This document shows positions 6,995 to 14,869 of a DNA stretch of 38,302 nucleotides, in pieces. A model generated the notes under the pieces. It did no database searches. It was not told where the DNA came from and was given only the letters and a program-made list of their open reading frames with translations. Source of the DNA: a virus. Every line of letters starts with the position of its first letter. The stretch's first letter is position 1. The position numbers and the translations under genes are program-made. The stretch covers positions 1-38,302 of IMG/VR virus record IMGVR_UViG_3300033552_000030. One strand, 5' to 3'.

Positions 6995-7069
6995 TGGTGG
7001 GAGATACAAGTTTCGAACTTGTGACCTACCGCGTGTGAGGCGGTCGCTCTACCCCTGAGCTAATCTCCC
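6995..7069 (-). tRNA. tRNA-Val (anticodon CAC), probable attP core
   Basis: Read on the minus strand, bases 7069 to 6995 fold as a complete 75-nt tRNA including encoded CCA: a 7-bp acceptor stem (GGGAGAU with AUCUCCC), D arm GCUC/GAGC, anticodon stem ACCGC/GCGGU with loop CUCACAC, variable loop AGGUC, and T arm ACAAG-UUCGAAA-CUUGU. The anticodon is CAC, reading GUG. It abuts the integrase gene tail to tail. A full tRNA beside an integrase most likely marks the attachment site, with the phage using the host tRNA-Val gene as attB and restoring it on integration; a translated cargo tRNA is the alternative. Confidence 0.93.
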
Positions 7070-7070
7070 A

Positions 7071-7451
7071 AATTACACCAGCAAATTACACAGGGAGCTT
7101 GAAACCCGCATGAATGCTACGTTTCAACTGCAGTGTGAATGCTAGTGAAGGGGCGATTTTTACAGTGCTTCATTGGGAAGCTCAACTTCAGGAGCGCCCT
7201 GAATCGTGTGTAAATGGCATGGTTTTACACCAGGAATTACACCGGCTATTACGCAGTAAACCGGGTATCGGCTGACGAGATTGCGGCGAAGCTGTAAAAA
7301 AGCATTGCAACTGCGGGCCGAACCTTATAAACTGAGGCTTGAAACGTTGCGACAACTTTTCAGGCCTTGTGCCCCTAGACCTCCATCGCCCTGCAAGGTT
7401 TTGGGGGTTTTTGCTTTGTGGAGCATCAATCCCCAGCCAGCGCCCAATAAA
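7071..7451. promoter_or_regulatory. attP flank with repeated integrase-arm-like sites; no gene
   Basis: This stretch between the tRNA and the Rz gene has no convincing gene. It holds repeated copies of a T(T)TACAC element: AATTACACCA 7071-7080, AATTACACAG 7084-7093, TTTTACACCA 7223-7232, AATTACACCG 7235-7244, and an inverted copy GTGTGTAAAT 7206-7215. Clusters like this next to an integrase and a tRNA resemble arm-type integrase or excisionase sites on attP. There is also an inverted repeat TTGAAAC/GTTTCAA (7099-7105, 7121-7127) and a direct repeat TGAATGCTA (7111-7119, 7136-7144). No clear terminator is seen for either converging operon. Confidence 0.5.
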
Positions 7452-7928
7452 TCAAGGTTGCCCGGCTAGGCACACTTCGCGGGTGTAATCCTGCAGAGCC
7501 TTTGCCTTGCTTGCCAAGTTTGCAAAGTCGTTGTCCAGTATTGCAAGAGAAGTGGCGCATTGACTGATGATGGCTCCACGGGGATCATCAGAGCCTCCAA
7601 GGGGGGCGGCTTCTGTACCGGGGGCAATATCAAGGCTGGCTTTGAGGTCGCGCAGCCGGTCAGCAGTAGCGCGGCTATCAGCCACAAGCCGAGCCTTTTC
7701 TTTGATAAAAGCATTGGTGATTCCTTCGTTTGTAATCGTGAGCGCCTTTTCCTTCATGCGCCTAGCCTCAGATTCGGCCAGCGCGGCCTGTACCTGCTCG
7801 GCGCGCTCTTTGTCCCATGCTGCGCGGACAGTCGCTTTACCGGCCCGGTACGTGAACAGGTGCGTGAAACTCAGCCCGGCGACCAGCGCCAGGCAGATCC
7901 AGAAGCGGGGCGTGAGTAGCGCGGTCAT
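7452..7928 (-). CDS. Rz: Rz-like inner-membrane spanin
   Basis: The product is 158 aa from ATG 7928. An N-terminal membrane anchor (FWICLALVAGLSFTHLFTY, residues about 9-28) is followed by a long periplasmic alpha-helical region (KERAEQVQAALAESEARRMKEK and on), the standard shape of Rz inner-membrane spanins. Upstream in-frame codons reaching 7991 overlap the small membrane gene and are not needed. A lipoprotein gene of the Rz1 type is embedded in another frame (7466-7714), which confirms the call. The pair would fuse inner and outer membranes in the last step of lysis. Confidence 0.9.
   Translation of the reverse strand: MTALLTPRFWICLALVAGLSFTHLFTYRAGKATVRAAWDKERAEQVQAALAESEARRMKEKALTITNEGITNAFIKEKARLVADSRATADRLRDLKASLDIAPGTEAAPLGGSDDPRGAIISQCATSLAILDNDFANLASKAKALQDYTREVCLAGQP
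7466..7714 (-). CDS. Rz1: Rz1-like outer-membrane spanin lipoprotein, embedded in Rz
   Basis: This 82-aa gene lies entirely inside Rz in a different frame. It has a lipoprotein signal: basic start (MLLSKKR), hydrophobic core (LGLWLIAALLL) and lipobox LTGC with the lipidated Cys at residue 21. The mature part is proline-rich (ILPPVQKPPPLEALMIPVEP), as in Rz1 proteins, and ends with a Gln/Arg helix. It would sit in the outer membrane and pair with Rz across the periplasm. Nested Rz/Rz1 genes are known from lambda and many relatives. Confidence 0.92.
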   Translation of the reverse strand: MLLSKKRLGLWLIAALLLTGCATSKPALILPPVQKPPPLEALMIPVEPSSVNAPLLLQYWTTTLQTWQARQRLCRITPAKCA

Positions 7929-8050
7929 ACTTTGCCCTTTCTGATCCACTGCAGCAGAGACCACGCGCAGGCCGCACCAAGCACGACCCACAGCGCGGCC
8001 CTAACCACAAGCACCACAGGCGCCAAGGCGATGCGTTGCCACCACTTCAC
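7925..8050 (-). CDS. Tiny membrane protein in the lysis cassette, 41 aa
   Basis: A short gene starts at GTG 8050, overlapping the stop of the HExxH gene (GTGA), and ends with TGA 7927-7925, overlapping the Rz start at 7928. It encodes a basic N-terminus (MKWWQR), one hydrophobic span (IALAPVVLVVRAALWVVLGAACAW) and a basic tail (WIRKGK). Its size, membrane span and position between endolysin-side genes and the spanins suggest an auxiliary lysis or antiholin-like role, which is inferred. Both boundary overlaps support translation. Confidence 0.55.
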   Translation of the reverse strand: MKWWQRIALAPVVLVVRAALWVVLGAACAWSLLQWIRKGKV

Positions 8051-8376
8051 GATTCAGCCTCCATTAAAAGTTGACTAAGCATGTAGCAGAACGGTTCGCC
8101 ATTAGCCTCCCGAGGATCAATACCGCAGCGGTCAAAGACATGGAAAAGGCAGTGCGTTAGTTCATGCGCAAGCACATGAGAAGATTCGGCGAATATGAGA
8201 TATGTCCAAAACCCGTCCTTGCCTTCGCCGCCGTTGAATCGCCCGGCCTGCGCGCAAGTGAGGATGTCTGGTGTTTTGAATAGCCGCTTGTGTTGGCGCT
8301 CGTATTCCTTGCGGGACCGAACAACATAGAGGTTGCCGTTATAGGGCCGCAGGGACAAATTGCAAATCTTGCTCAC
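8047..8376 (-). CDS. Small HExxH protein (putative zinc peptidase), 109 aa
   Basis: The product contains HELTHCLFHVFDR near residues 71-83, a HExxH zinc-binding and catalytic motif, with a following acidic region (REANGEPFCYML) whose Glu could be a third ligand. The N-terminal half is beta-rich. It begins at GTG 8376 overlapping the transglycosylase stop. Its place between endolysin and spanins suggests a role in lysis or envelope processing, but many small phage proteins with this HELTH motif have no tested activity. A minimal metallopeptidase fold is inferred from the motif alone. Confidence 0.75.
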   Translation of the reverse strand: MSKICNLSLRPYNGNLYVVRSRKEYERQHKRLFKTPDILTCAQAGRFNGGEGKDGFWTYLIFAESSHVLAHELTHCLFHVFDRCGIDPREANGEPFCYMLSQLLMEAES

Positions 8377-8861
8377 AAGTCAGCCCCTGCCACAAACTCC
8401 CGCGCCGTCCGGTGCAGCGCAGCCCAGGTCTGCGGGTGGGGTTTGCCCGGTTGCCAATTGCGAATGTACGTGTCCCAAGCGCCTTGAGCGTTGCCGACTT
8501 CGGGCAGCGCACGCGGGTCTGTCAGTAGTAGTAGTCGGGCGAAACCTGCGGCCAGCACGTCATCATGCTCAAGCGCCAGCCATGCGGCCATCGGCTCGGG
8601 CGTGACATGCCTTGCAGCGCACAAGTCTTTGGCTTTGGTGCGGCTGGTCGGGTGATTGAGAGCGCCCCGAACGCCGCCGCCGCGTTCAAACTGCCAGTAG
8701 CCCATTGCAGGGCCGTTGCCCATTTGGCGGCGGTACTGAAAGCGGCTTTCCTGCAAGCCGATAGCCAACATTTGTACACGGGCCTGTGGACTGTCTTTGA
8801 CCTTGATGATTTCCAAGGCAGGTAGGTAGGCTTGTTCGATCGCGCTAATGAGACTTATCAT
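8373..8861 (-). CDS. Transglycosylase-like phage endolysin
   Basis: From ATG 8861 the product is 162 aa, with AAAAAGG as ribosome site upstream; longer in-frame starts overlap the holin-like gene. It has the lysozyme-like lytic transglycosylase pattern: a helical start, GLQESRFQYRRQ (catalytic Glu in the QES motif, about residue 37), MGYWQFERGGGVRG (the GxxQF motif) and a C-terminal helix region ending in HRTAREFV. There is no signal peptide, so export would depend on the holins. It would cleave peptidoglycan glycan strands during lysis. Confidence 0.8.
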   Translation of the reverse strand: MISLISAIEQAYLPALEIIKVKDSPQARVQMLAIGLQESRFQYRRQMGNGPAMGYWQFERGGGVRGALNHPTSRTKAKDLCAARHVTPEPMAAWLALEHDDVLAAGFARLLLLTDPRALPEVGNAQGAWDTYIRNWQPGKPHPQTWAALHRTAREFVAGADL

Positions 8862-9141
8862 TTTTATGCCTTTTTGTCTCACCATCCACGCGCCACACGT
8901 ACCCAAGGATCGTGACCAGCAAACCGCACCGCAGGAGCACGGCGGCATTCCAAAAGCCTTGCAGCGAGTCAAACTGCTTGACGGCCATCATTCCTGTTGC
9001 AAGCAAGGCACCGATCATCATCACCAGTCCGGCCTTCATCACGACGCCCTCTTGTATGCGCCGGGTCAGCACGATAAAGCTCAAAGCACCCGCGCACAAA
9101 AAAGAAGCTGCGCCGGCTATTTGCTGTGCAATTGTTTCCAT
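8845..9141 (-). CDS. Holin-like membrane protein, three spans, 98 aa
   Basis: Started at ATG 9141 (AAAGGA upstream), the protein has three predicted membrane spans: IAGAASFLCAGALSFIVL, LVMMIGALLATGMMAV and AVLLRCGLLVTILGYVW, and a charged tail (RVDGETKRHKNDKSH). Size, three spans and a charged C-terminus fit a class I holin. It lies between another small membrane protein and the endolysin and overlaps the endolysin start by 17 bases. Which of the two membrane proteins is the holin and which an antiholin cannot be decided from sequence. Confidence 0.75.
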   Translation of the reverse strand: METIAQQIAGAASFLCAGALSFIVLTRRIQEGVVMKAGLVMMIGALLATGMMAVKQFDSLQGFWNAAVLLRCGLLVTILGYVWRVDGETKRHKNDKSH

Positions 9142-9145
9142 GGCA

Positions 9146-9463
9146 TCAGTCCTTTCTGACCCATGGCAGCACATCGCTGAGCTTTGCCTGACGTATCCAG
9201 TCGTTAATCGCGCTGGTTAAATTCATGCCAAAAAGCCCTAGCATGAAAGCGATGCCGCTCATCATGGCGGGCGTCTGCAGGCTGAAAAACGCCGCCACGG
9301 CTGGAGTTAAAAATCCGGCCAGCAAAGTGCCTGAGCCCGCGTTAATCAGCCGTTCAGCCCAAGTCTTGCCCGGTGCACCTTTGAGCGCCACGACCGCGCC
9401 AGCTAGTCCAATGGCAAACGGGCTGGCCAGGATTTTGTCAAAATTGAATTCATGCGGCTGCAT
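9146..9463 (-). CDS. Second holin-like membrane protein, 105 aa
   Basis: An N-terminal polar segment (MQPHEFNFDKI) leads into hydrophobic spans around residues 12-28 (PFAIGLAGAVVALKG), 42-62 (GSGTLLAGFLTPAVAAFFSL) and 65-82 (MMSGIAFMLGLFGMNL), then a charged tail (WIRQAKLSDVLPWVRKD). Proteins of this layout occur beside endolysins in many proteobacterial phages and are annotated as holins. AAAGGA precedes ATG 9463. It is first of the lysis cassette, with the other holin-like gene starting 4 bases after its stop. Confidence 0.7.
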   Translation of the reverse strand: MQPHEFNFDKILASPFAIGLAGAVVALKGAPGKTWAERLINAGSGTLLAGFLTPAVAAFFSLQTPAMMSGIAFMLGLFGMNLTSAINDWIRQAKLSDVLPWVRKD

Positions 9464-9510
9464 GTTGCGGTCCTTTTGCGGTGGTTGAGGTTGGCTCAGG
9501 CATAGTCAAC

Positions 9511-10377
9511 TCAAGAAAACACACCACGGGCTACAGTGCGCGTGTAGTCAGCATCCAGCACAGTTGCGGCACTGCGCCCACTAATTGCCAGGTTTTCTCC
9601 AAAGCCGCGATACAAGCGGAATCTGGAAGCGTTGGTTATGCCTGCGGGTAACGCAACACCGGCAGCGCCGCTGAATCCCGCTAAAGCTCCGGCTTGTATG
9701 GCAACACCTGAAAAGTTCTGCGAGTTGTTGGAGTTGGTTGTCGTGCTTGACGAAACTACTCCGTTGGCCGACTTCAGCCGAGCGTATTGGCCCGTCGCAT
9801 CACGCCAAAACGCTAATTGCACAAAGTTGCCATAGTCGCCTGCGGCTGGAACCAAAGCGCTCAAAATGTCAGCAGTGCCTGCCCCGGTTTGCCGCCTTAC
9901 GGTAATTGCGCTGGTCGTGGCTTGTTGCGCCATCATTATGATGTTAGGCGCGGCAGTGTAAGAATTTGCACCCACGCGGAAAAACTCAAAAATAGTGCCC
10001 GCGCTATTCCATTGCGCCTGCGTTGGCAGTTTGAAGTAACCCGCTATAAGGAAATATTGGTTTGCAGAACCCCAGACACTGGTGGCTAATGCGCCAGCGC
10101 CCTGCACGAACGTTCCGTGCTTGGTCAGAGCGCCATAGTCGAAGCCGCCGCCAGCGTAAGACATTGTTTCGCCGCTTTGCAGCACGAATGAGCCATTAGC
10201 TGTATCACTCACATCATTGATCGGACTCGCGTTAACGGGAGTTCCACCCGCGTAGCTGTATGTGTAGGCAAGGTCAAAAAGAAACTTCACGCCACCGTTA
10301 TCGCCGGACAGCAATACGTCGCGTTTGTAAGCAGTCAAGCTGCTATCGGTAAATGTGCTGGTAAGTTTGAGAAGCAT
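9511..10377 (-). CDS. Virion protein, probably tail-associated, lectin-like, 288 aa
   Basis: The product is 288 aa, beta-rich, without membrane segment. Alternating hydrophobic strands with Gly/Ser/Thr/Asn-rich loops (NGSFVLQSGETMSYAGGG, YFLIAGYFKLP, NFVQLAFWRD) resemble the jelly-roll laminin-G/concanavalin-type domains found on phage fibres. It follows the SGNH tail fibre by 9 bases and has a good ribosome site (AAAGGA), so it is probably a receptor-binding or fibre-associated component. The domain name is inference from pattern only. Confidence 0.65.
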   Translation of the reverse strand: MLLKLTSTFTDSSLTAYKRDVLLSGDNGGVKFLFDLAYTYSYAGGTPVNASPINDVSDTANGSFVLQSGETMSYAGGGFDYGALTKHGTFVQGAGALATSVWGSANQYFLIAGYFKLPTQAQWNSAGTIFEFFRVGANSYTAAPNIIMMAQQATTSAITVRRQTGAGTADILSALVPAAGDYGNFVQLAFWRDATGQYARLKSANGVVSSSTTTNSNNSQNFSGVAIQAGALAGFSGAAGVALPAGITNASRFRLYRGFGENLAISGRSAATVLDADYTRTVARGVFS

Positions 10378-10386
10378 GGCGATCCT

Positions 10387-12774
10387 TTAAGCAGTTAAAA
10401 AGCGGGTAACGGCGTCCACAATCACGCGGCCACCAGTAGAAGGCTCTGGGTGAATCAGATCAGCGTTAAACCATGCACGCGGGCTGGTGCTGGCGTATTC
10501 GCTGAAGGTTTCACCAAACACGTATTGCAGGCCAATAAAGCCGCATTTGTTGGTTGCGGCCAGCTCATATAAGACCGTTTCGTAGTCGGTCATTGGACGC
10601 GTGTTGACCCTGCCGTTTTCACAAGGGCAGATCAGCACAATGTCAGCTAGGGGCACCGCTGCCCGCACGCGGGTTATCAGGGTCTGAGTGTGCGTCTTGT
10701 AAGTGGCCGAGTCGTAAGCCGCTTGGTCGTTGGTTGCCAGCATGATCGTGACCAGATTGGGCGCAAGCGCGGTTAGCCCTGCTTGCCACTGCGCCGCATT
10801 CGGGCTGACCCAATTGGCCGCAGTGCTGCCAGTTGCACCCAGCTTGTGCCAGCGCACGCCGTCAGTCGTTTTTTGAATGTCCAGACCGCAGATCGTGGTT
10901 GTGCCTGAGACATTTTCAATATCCAGCGTCCATGTGCCGGTTGGCATACTGGCAAGTGTTGCCACAGTCAAACCAGATCCGGCGCTTAGGTCCAGCGCGG
11001 TCCATGAGCCAGCATTCCAGCGGTATTGAATGGCTCCAGCGCCAGCAATGTAGAACAGGTTCACAGCACTGGTATTGCCTAGCGCTCCATATGCAACAGT
11101 AACCTTTGAGCCTGCTGTGCTGGAAAAGATGTGTCCTATGTCCGGGCTGGCCGACGAGCCATAAAGCACTGTCCAGTTAGCTGAGAGGGAAACTTGCACG
11201 TCACTAGGAATAATTCCTGGCCCGGGGGCGATGTTGTTACCAGTGACATTGCCATTGCCACCAGCCCAAGCATTAGACAAACCACCAAAACCCCAGGCAA
11301 AGCCCGTCCAACCGGGGCCAGCATCGCCGTAAGTGGTTTTCAGTGTGCTGGCAGTTGGTCCGGTCCAGCGGCTGACCGCATGGTTCCATGAGTCACCCAT
11401 GCCTGCAGCTACTAGTTGAGCGGCCTCAGCCAGTAACCGCTTACGCAGACGCTGGCGGGTTTCGCGGGTGTACCACTCGCCCCACTGGTGGCGCTTGGGC
11501 ATTCCGTAAGGGGTGAGGTGCTGGTCAATCCTTGTGGTCAAGCTGGTGCGGGTGCCGCGTGCGGCGGTCACTTCATCCGAAGCAATCTTGCCGTATGCCG
11601 TGCCGTCCCTGCGAATCCCAAAAGCTACTTTGTTGGCTGAATCAACAACGGTTAACAGGTCGTCAAGCGTCTCACTGTTTAGGTCAACCATCCCGCCCAG
11701 CGCGGAGGTAAATTGCCCGGCAACCGTGCCTAAACTTAGTGCGTAGGTGTTGTCTGCATTGCGCGTCAGGACAAGCCCGTTAGCTGTGCCGATGCTGAGT
11801 CCCAGCTTCGCCAGCAGCGTGCCGTCGGCGGTGATTCTTAACGCAACTTTTGAGGCCGCATCCAAGATCGTTAGCGGGTCGCCTGACAAGTCTTGTACAG
11901 AATCAATGATGCCGTCAAACTCAGCGGCTGGAAGGATGGTGTAGAGCAGCGTCTGAGTCGATACGCCGGTTCGCTGGTACATGGTTTGACGTGCCAGCAG
12001 AGTCACACCGTCATTGTCAAGACCGCCTTTTTTAACTTGAAAAAATGAGGTCGGGCCGGTGGTTGATGCACTTGCGGCGCGGCCTAAAGTTACGCTGTCG
12101 TAAATACCGGCGGCACTTTGTGACGCTTGCGCGTAAGTGTTGGCAAGGTCGCGTGCTGCTTCTGCAGCAGTCTTGGCTGTGGTTGCCAGCCCTGCCTGCG
12201 CTGTGCTGATACCGGCCTGCGCGCTGGCCGTTGAAGCGCTGCCAGCAGCAGCAGCCGTCTGATTGACCCACACGCCAGCAATGCGCGCATAACGGAAGCC
12301 GTCCGTGCCGCTGTACTCATTGCCGTCCTGGATAGCTGTGCCGTCAGGCCGCGTGGTAGGGGCAACTGCGTAAGTGCCGGGATAAATGCGGTTGTCAATT
12401 GCCGTGCGTGAAGCGGCTGCGGCGGTTGCGCTGGCCTGCGCTGTAGCTAGTGCAGCGGTCAGGCTCGCCAACGACAACTCAAACGAAGCATCCACCCCGC
12501 CGCCCACGATATTGCTTTGCGTCCACTGCGATACGCCATTTTGGTCGGTCAGCACGATCTTGTAGGTCAGGGCGCTATTGAGCCAAACCACGCACGTTCC
12601 ATTGCCGTCCAGCACAATCGGATTTGTGTTGGCAATCGTCATTGCCTGATCTTGATAAGTCGGCGTTTTGGTCGTGGTGCCGGTCAGGTAAGTGGTCAGC
12701 AGGCCACCGGCCAGGGGTGCCCCGGTCGCGCCTGTGAAGCGTAATCGGGGAATAGTTGCGATTGCACCGGGCAT
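10387..12774 (-). CDS. Tail fibre/spike with C-terminal SGNH hydrolase domain
   Basis: A 795-aa fibre protein. Residues 5-90 form the short N-terminal domain common to podovirus spikes (IPRLRFTGATGAPLAGGLL, NPIVLDGNGTCVVWL), which attaches to the tail. Alanine-rich helical repeats cover 95-225. Two related blocks follow (LTILDAASKVALRITADGTL near 301-320, LTVVDSANKVAFGIRRDGT near 374-392), then a hydrolase: GDS at 460-462, an ATND block near 675, and Asp772-x-x-His775 (DLIHPEP). These match the SGNH catalytic set, so the fibre probably deacetylates a surface polysaccharide. An intrinsic terminator lies just upstream. Confidence 0.88.
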   Translation of the reverse strand: MPGAIATIPRLRFTGATGAPLAGGLLTTYLTGTTTKTPTYQDQAMTIANTNPIVLDGNGTCVVWLNSALTYKIVLTDQNGVSQWTQSNIVGGGVDASFELSLASLTAALATAQASATAAAASRTAIDNRIYPGTYAVAPTTRPDGTAIQDGNEYSGTDGFRYARIAGVWVNQTAAAAGSASTASAQAGISTAQAGLATTAKTAAEAARDLANTYAQASQSAAGIYDSVTLGRAASASTTGPTSFFQVKKGGLDNDGVTLLARQTMYQRTGVSTQTLLYTILPAAEFDGIIDSVQDLSGDPLTILDAASKVALRITADGTLLAKLGLSIGTANGLVLTRNADNTYALSLGTVAGQFTSALGGMVDLNSETLDDLLTVVDSANKVAFGIRRDGTAYGKIASDEVTAARGTRTSLTTRIDQHLTPYGMPKRHQWGEWYTRETRQRLRKRLLAEAAQLVAAGMGDSWNHAVSRWTGPTASTLKTTYGDAGPGWTGFAWGFGGLSNAWAGGNGNVTGNNIAPGPGIIPSDVQVSLSANWTVLYGSSASPDIGHIFSSTAGSKVTVAYGALGNTSAVNLFYIAGAGAIQYRWNAGSWTALDLSAGSGLTVATLASMPTGTWTLDIENVSGTTTICGLDIQKTTDGVRWHKLGATGSTAANWVSPNAAQWQAGLTALAPNLVTIMLATNDQAAYDSATYKTHTQTLITRVRAAVPLADIVLICPCENGRVNTRPMTDYETVLYELAATNKCGFIGLQYVFGETFSEYASTSPRAWFNADLIHPEPSTGGRVIVDAVTRFLTA

Positions 12775-12791
12775 ATTGATTCTTTCAGGCT

Positions 12792-12823
12792 AAAAAAAAG
12801 CCGCCTGACGGATGCCGGGCGGC
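12792..12823 (-). terminator. Intrinsic terminator between ejection-protein and tail-fibre genes
   Basis: On the minus strand a hairpin with arms GCCGCC (12823-12818) and GGCGGC (12805-12800) is followed by eight Ts (complement of the A run at 12792-12799). It lies after the stop of the 674-aa virion gene and before the tail-fibre start, so it would lower tail and lysis expression relative to the upstream structural genes or act as a partial terminator. Confidence 0.85.
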
Positions 12824-12844
12824 TGTGATGGTTTGGATTAGCGG

Positions 12845-14869
12845 TTAATTGCCGTATGGAATAGGTTGCGCTAGCCGGTTGCCGATCTGCGAGCCGATAA
12901 ACGCCGTACCGTCCGCGCGCCGCGCGTTCTGCTCGTTGATTTGCCGCAGTAGACCGGCAAGGCTGTTCAGGTTCTGCTGAGCTTCTGGGCCTTGGGATAA
13001 CAGCATCCGGCCCATTTCATTGCGTACAGTCTCCGGTGTTTTAACGCGGTTCCATGCGTTTCTGGCCGCACCAAGGGCGCCCATTACATTCCCGGTTTGA
13101 GCTGATGTCACAGCGCCGCCCAGGTCGCCTATGGCGCCTATATCCATGTCGCCCATACCTGCCATGCGGGAGGCGGTTTGAGACCCCGTTCCAACGCTTT
13201 GAATGCGCTTCATGGCAGACTCCCGCGCTGCCGCTGATGCGAACTCACGAAACGCCCGCTCGTCACCAAAAATCACTTGCAGCTTTTCGCGCGTCGCTGG
13301 CTCTTTCCACATATTGAGGATATTTGTCTGCCCGGACTGCGTGCCTAACTTGCCGCGCAATCCCTCGAATGCGCCGATGCGGAAAGCCTCTAATTCACTA
13401 GCCGACATGCCGCGCACGACGCCCGATATCGCCGCTTCGTCCTGCGTGATGGACTGCCGCCCTCTTTGCGCTGCATCCATCAATTGCGATGGTCCTGCAT
13501 AGGCGTCCCGTGCAGCCTTGTAAACCGATGTGCCGGTATTTGGGTCAACCGCAAGGTCATCCAACTTTGAAACAAGCTGCTGCTTGAGCTGATCCATGGC
13601 CCGGCCTACTGCTGTCAGTTTGCCGTTAGGGTTGGTGTTACGGTCAATCAGGGTGTCAAGGCCGCGCTTAACGTGATCGAGGTCGCGCATACCCCATGAT
13701 CCGGCTTGTGCAGGGTCAAGCGTGAACGGTTCGCGCAAGGCGGTTGCCATGGTCTTGGCTTCGCCCAACGCCCCCAACTGATTGGCCGCTTGAACGATTG
13801 AAACCAAGTCATCATCTGCATTCACAGACATGGTGCGCAACTGATCGTAAAGCGGCTTAGCTGCCGCGCTGCGCTGCGCGTCCAGGCTTTCTAGTGTGGT
13901 TGTAAGCCGCGCGCCGTTGGTGCCCAGCGCTTGATCTGCCGCACCGCGCAGGCGCTCGCCTGCGGTCGCCGTGCGTTGTCGTTGCACTTGGGTAACTGCG
14001 TCTTTTGTCCTGCCGGGCAAGGTGGCAATGGTATCAAGTAGCTGGTTTGTGTTTTTGCCGCCTGCATCAACCAACGCCGATTCTGGCCCGAGTTTGTTCT
14101 GACGTGCCAAAATTTGAGCCAGTGGGTTGGATTGCCCTGACGTGAATACTTGGCCGCGCGCATCACGGGCTAATGCCTGCGCTATTTTTTCGCGGGCTGT
14201 GGCTGCGGCTGATGTTTCGCTGAGCCGGTTCATGACGTTGCCGCCTGCCGCGCCCATGCCCGCAATGATGGGTGTTGAGATACCGCCAAGCGCGGCACCA
14301 GTCGCTGCGCCGATAGCGCTATCCGTCGCCACGCCGCCCACGGTGTTCGCTGTGGAGTTGCCCGCGCCACCTACCGCGCCATAACCTGCGCCCATACCTG
14401 CCGCGCGCATGGAGTTGGCAACCACTCCGGTTTTTTGCGCGACGGCGGGCGCCATGCCGAGCGCGCCGGCCGGGTTCAGTAGCATCATGGGCGCTGATGC
14501 CATAGTTTGCGTAAGTCCGGTCGTCCACGGGTTCTGTTCGCGCTGTGCGTCCTGCATTCCGCGCACGGTGTCACGGTTGGCGCGGTAGTTGTCCGAAAAG
14601 GTCTTTGGACGGTTACCTAGAACCAGATCAGACAATGATTGTTTTGGCTGTTTTATGGTGTCGATGGCCCCACCGATAGCGCCCAGCACCTCGTCGCCAA
14701 AGCCCATCAACGGGCCATTGATGACAGACGCCAAACCCTGCAGCGCGCCCGGTGCGTTCTGTCCGGCTTCATAGTCTTTGTTTTTGGGTTTGGGGGCATC
14801 CCACTTAACGGCTTTTAGGTCGATGGCGGGCGCCGCGTCCCATTTGATTTCAGACTCGTTAATCGGCAT
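12845..14869 (-). CDS. Internal virion / DNA ejection protein, 674 aa
   Basis: A large, Ala/Gly/Met-rich soluble protein. It starts with a short repeated motif (IKWDAAPAIDLKAVKWDAP) seen at the head of many phage ejection proteins. A Gly/Ala-rich amphipathic region around residues 115-215 (MASAPMMLLNPAGALGMAP and the TGAALGG stretches) could insert in a membrane. Long helical stretches follow to the end. Its position downstream of the P22-like gp10 homologue with two other ejection-type proteins supports an injected virion protein that helps DNA cross the envelope. GGGAG precedes ATG 14869. Confidence 0.75.
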   Translation of the reverse strand: MPINESEIKWDAAPAIDLKAVKWDAPKPKNKDYEAGQNAPGALQGLASVINGPLMGFGDEVLGAIGGAIDTIKQPKQSLSDLVLGNRPKTFSDNYRANRDTVRGMQDAQREQNPWTTGLTQTMASAPMMLLNPAGALGMAPAVAQKTGVVANSMRAAGMGAGYGAVGGAGNSTANTVGGVATDSAIGAATGAALGGISTPIIAGMGAAGGNVMNRLSETSAAATAREKIAQALARDARGQVFTSGQSNPLAQILARQNKLGPESALVDAGGKNTNQLLDTIATLPGRTKDAVTQVQRQRTATAGERLRGAADQALGTNGARLTTTLESLDAQRSAAAKPLYDQLRTMSVNADDDLVSIVQAANQLGALGEAKTMATALREPFTLDPAQAGSWGMRDLDHVKRGLDTLIDRNTNPNGKLTAVGRAMDQLKQQLVSKLDDLAVDPNTGTSVYKAARDAYAGPSQLMDAAQRGRQSITQDEAAISGVVRGMSASELEAFRIGAFEGLRGKLGTQSGQTNILNMWKEPATREKLQVIFGDERAFREFASAAARESAMKRIQSVGTGSQTASRMAGMGDMDIGAIGDLGGAVTSAQTGNVMGALGAARNAWNRVKTPETVRNEMGRMLLSQGPEAQQNLNSLAGLLRQINEQNARRADGTAFIGSQIGNRLAQPIPYGN

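Noticed and set aside
7380-7420. G-run and T-run near 7400 as a terminator for the rightward or leftward operon
   Set aside because: No stable stem can be drawn on either strand next to the T run.
7281-7469. 62-aa plus-strand frame in the attP flank
   Set aside because: Basic, Pro/Arg-rich translation with no start signal, lying against the end of Rz; typical of a chance frame in GC-rich DNA.
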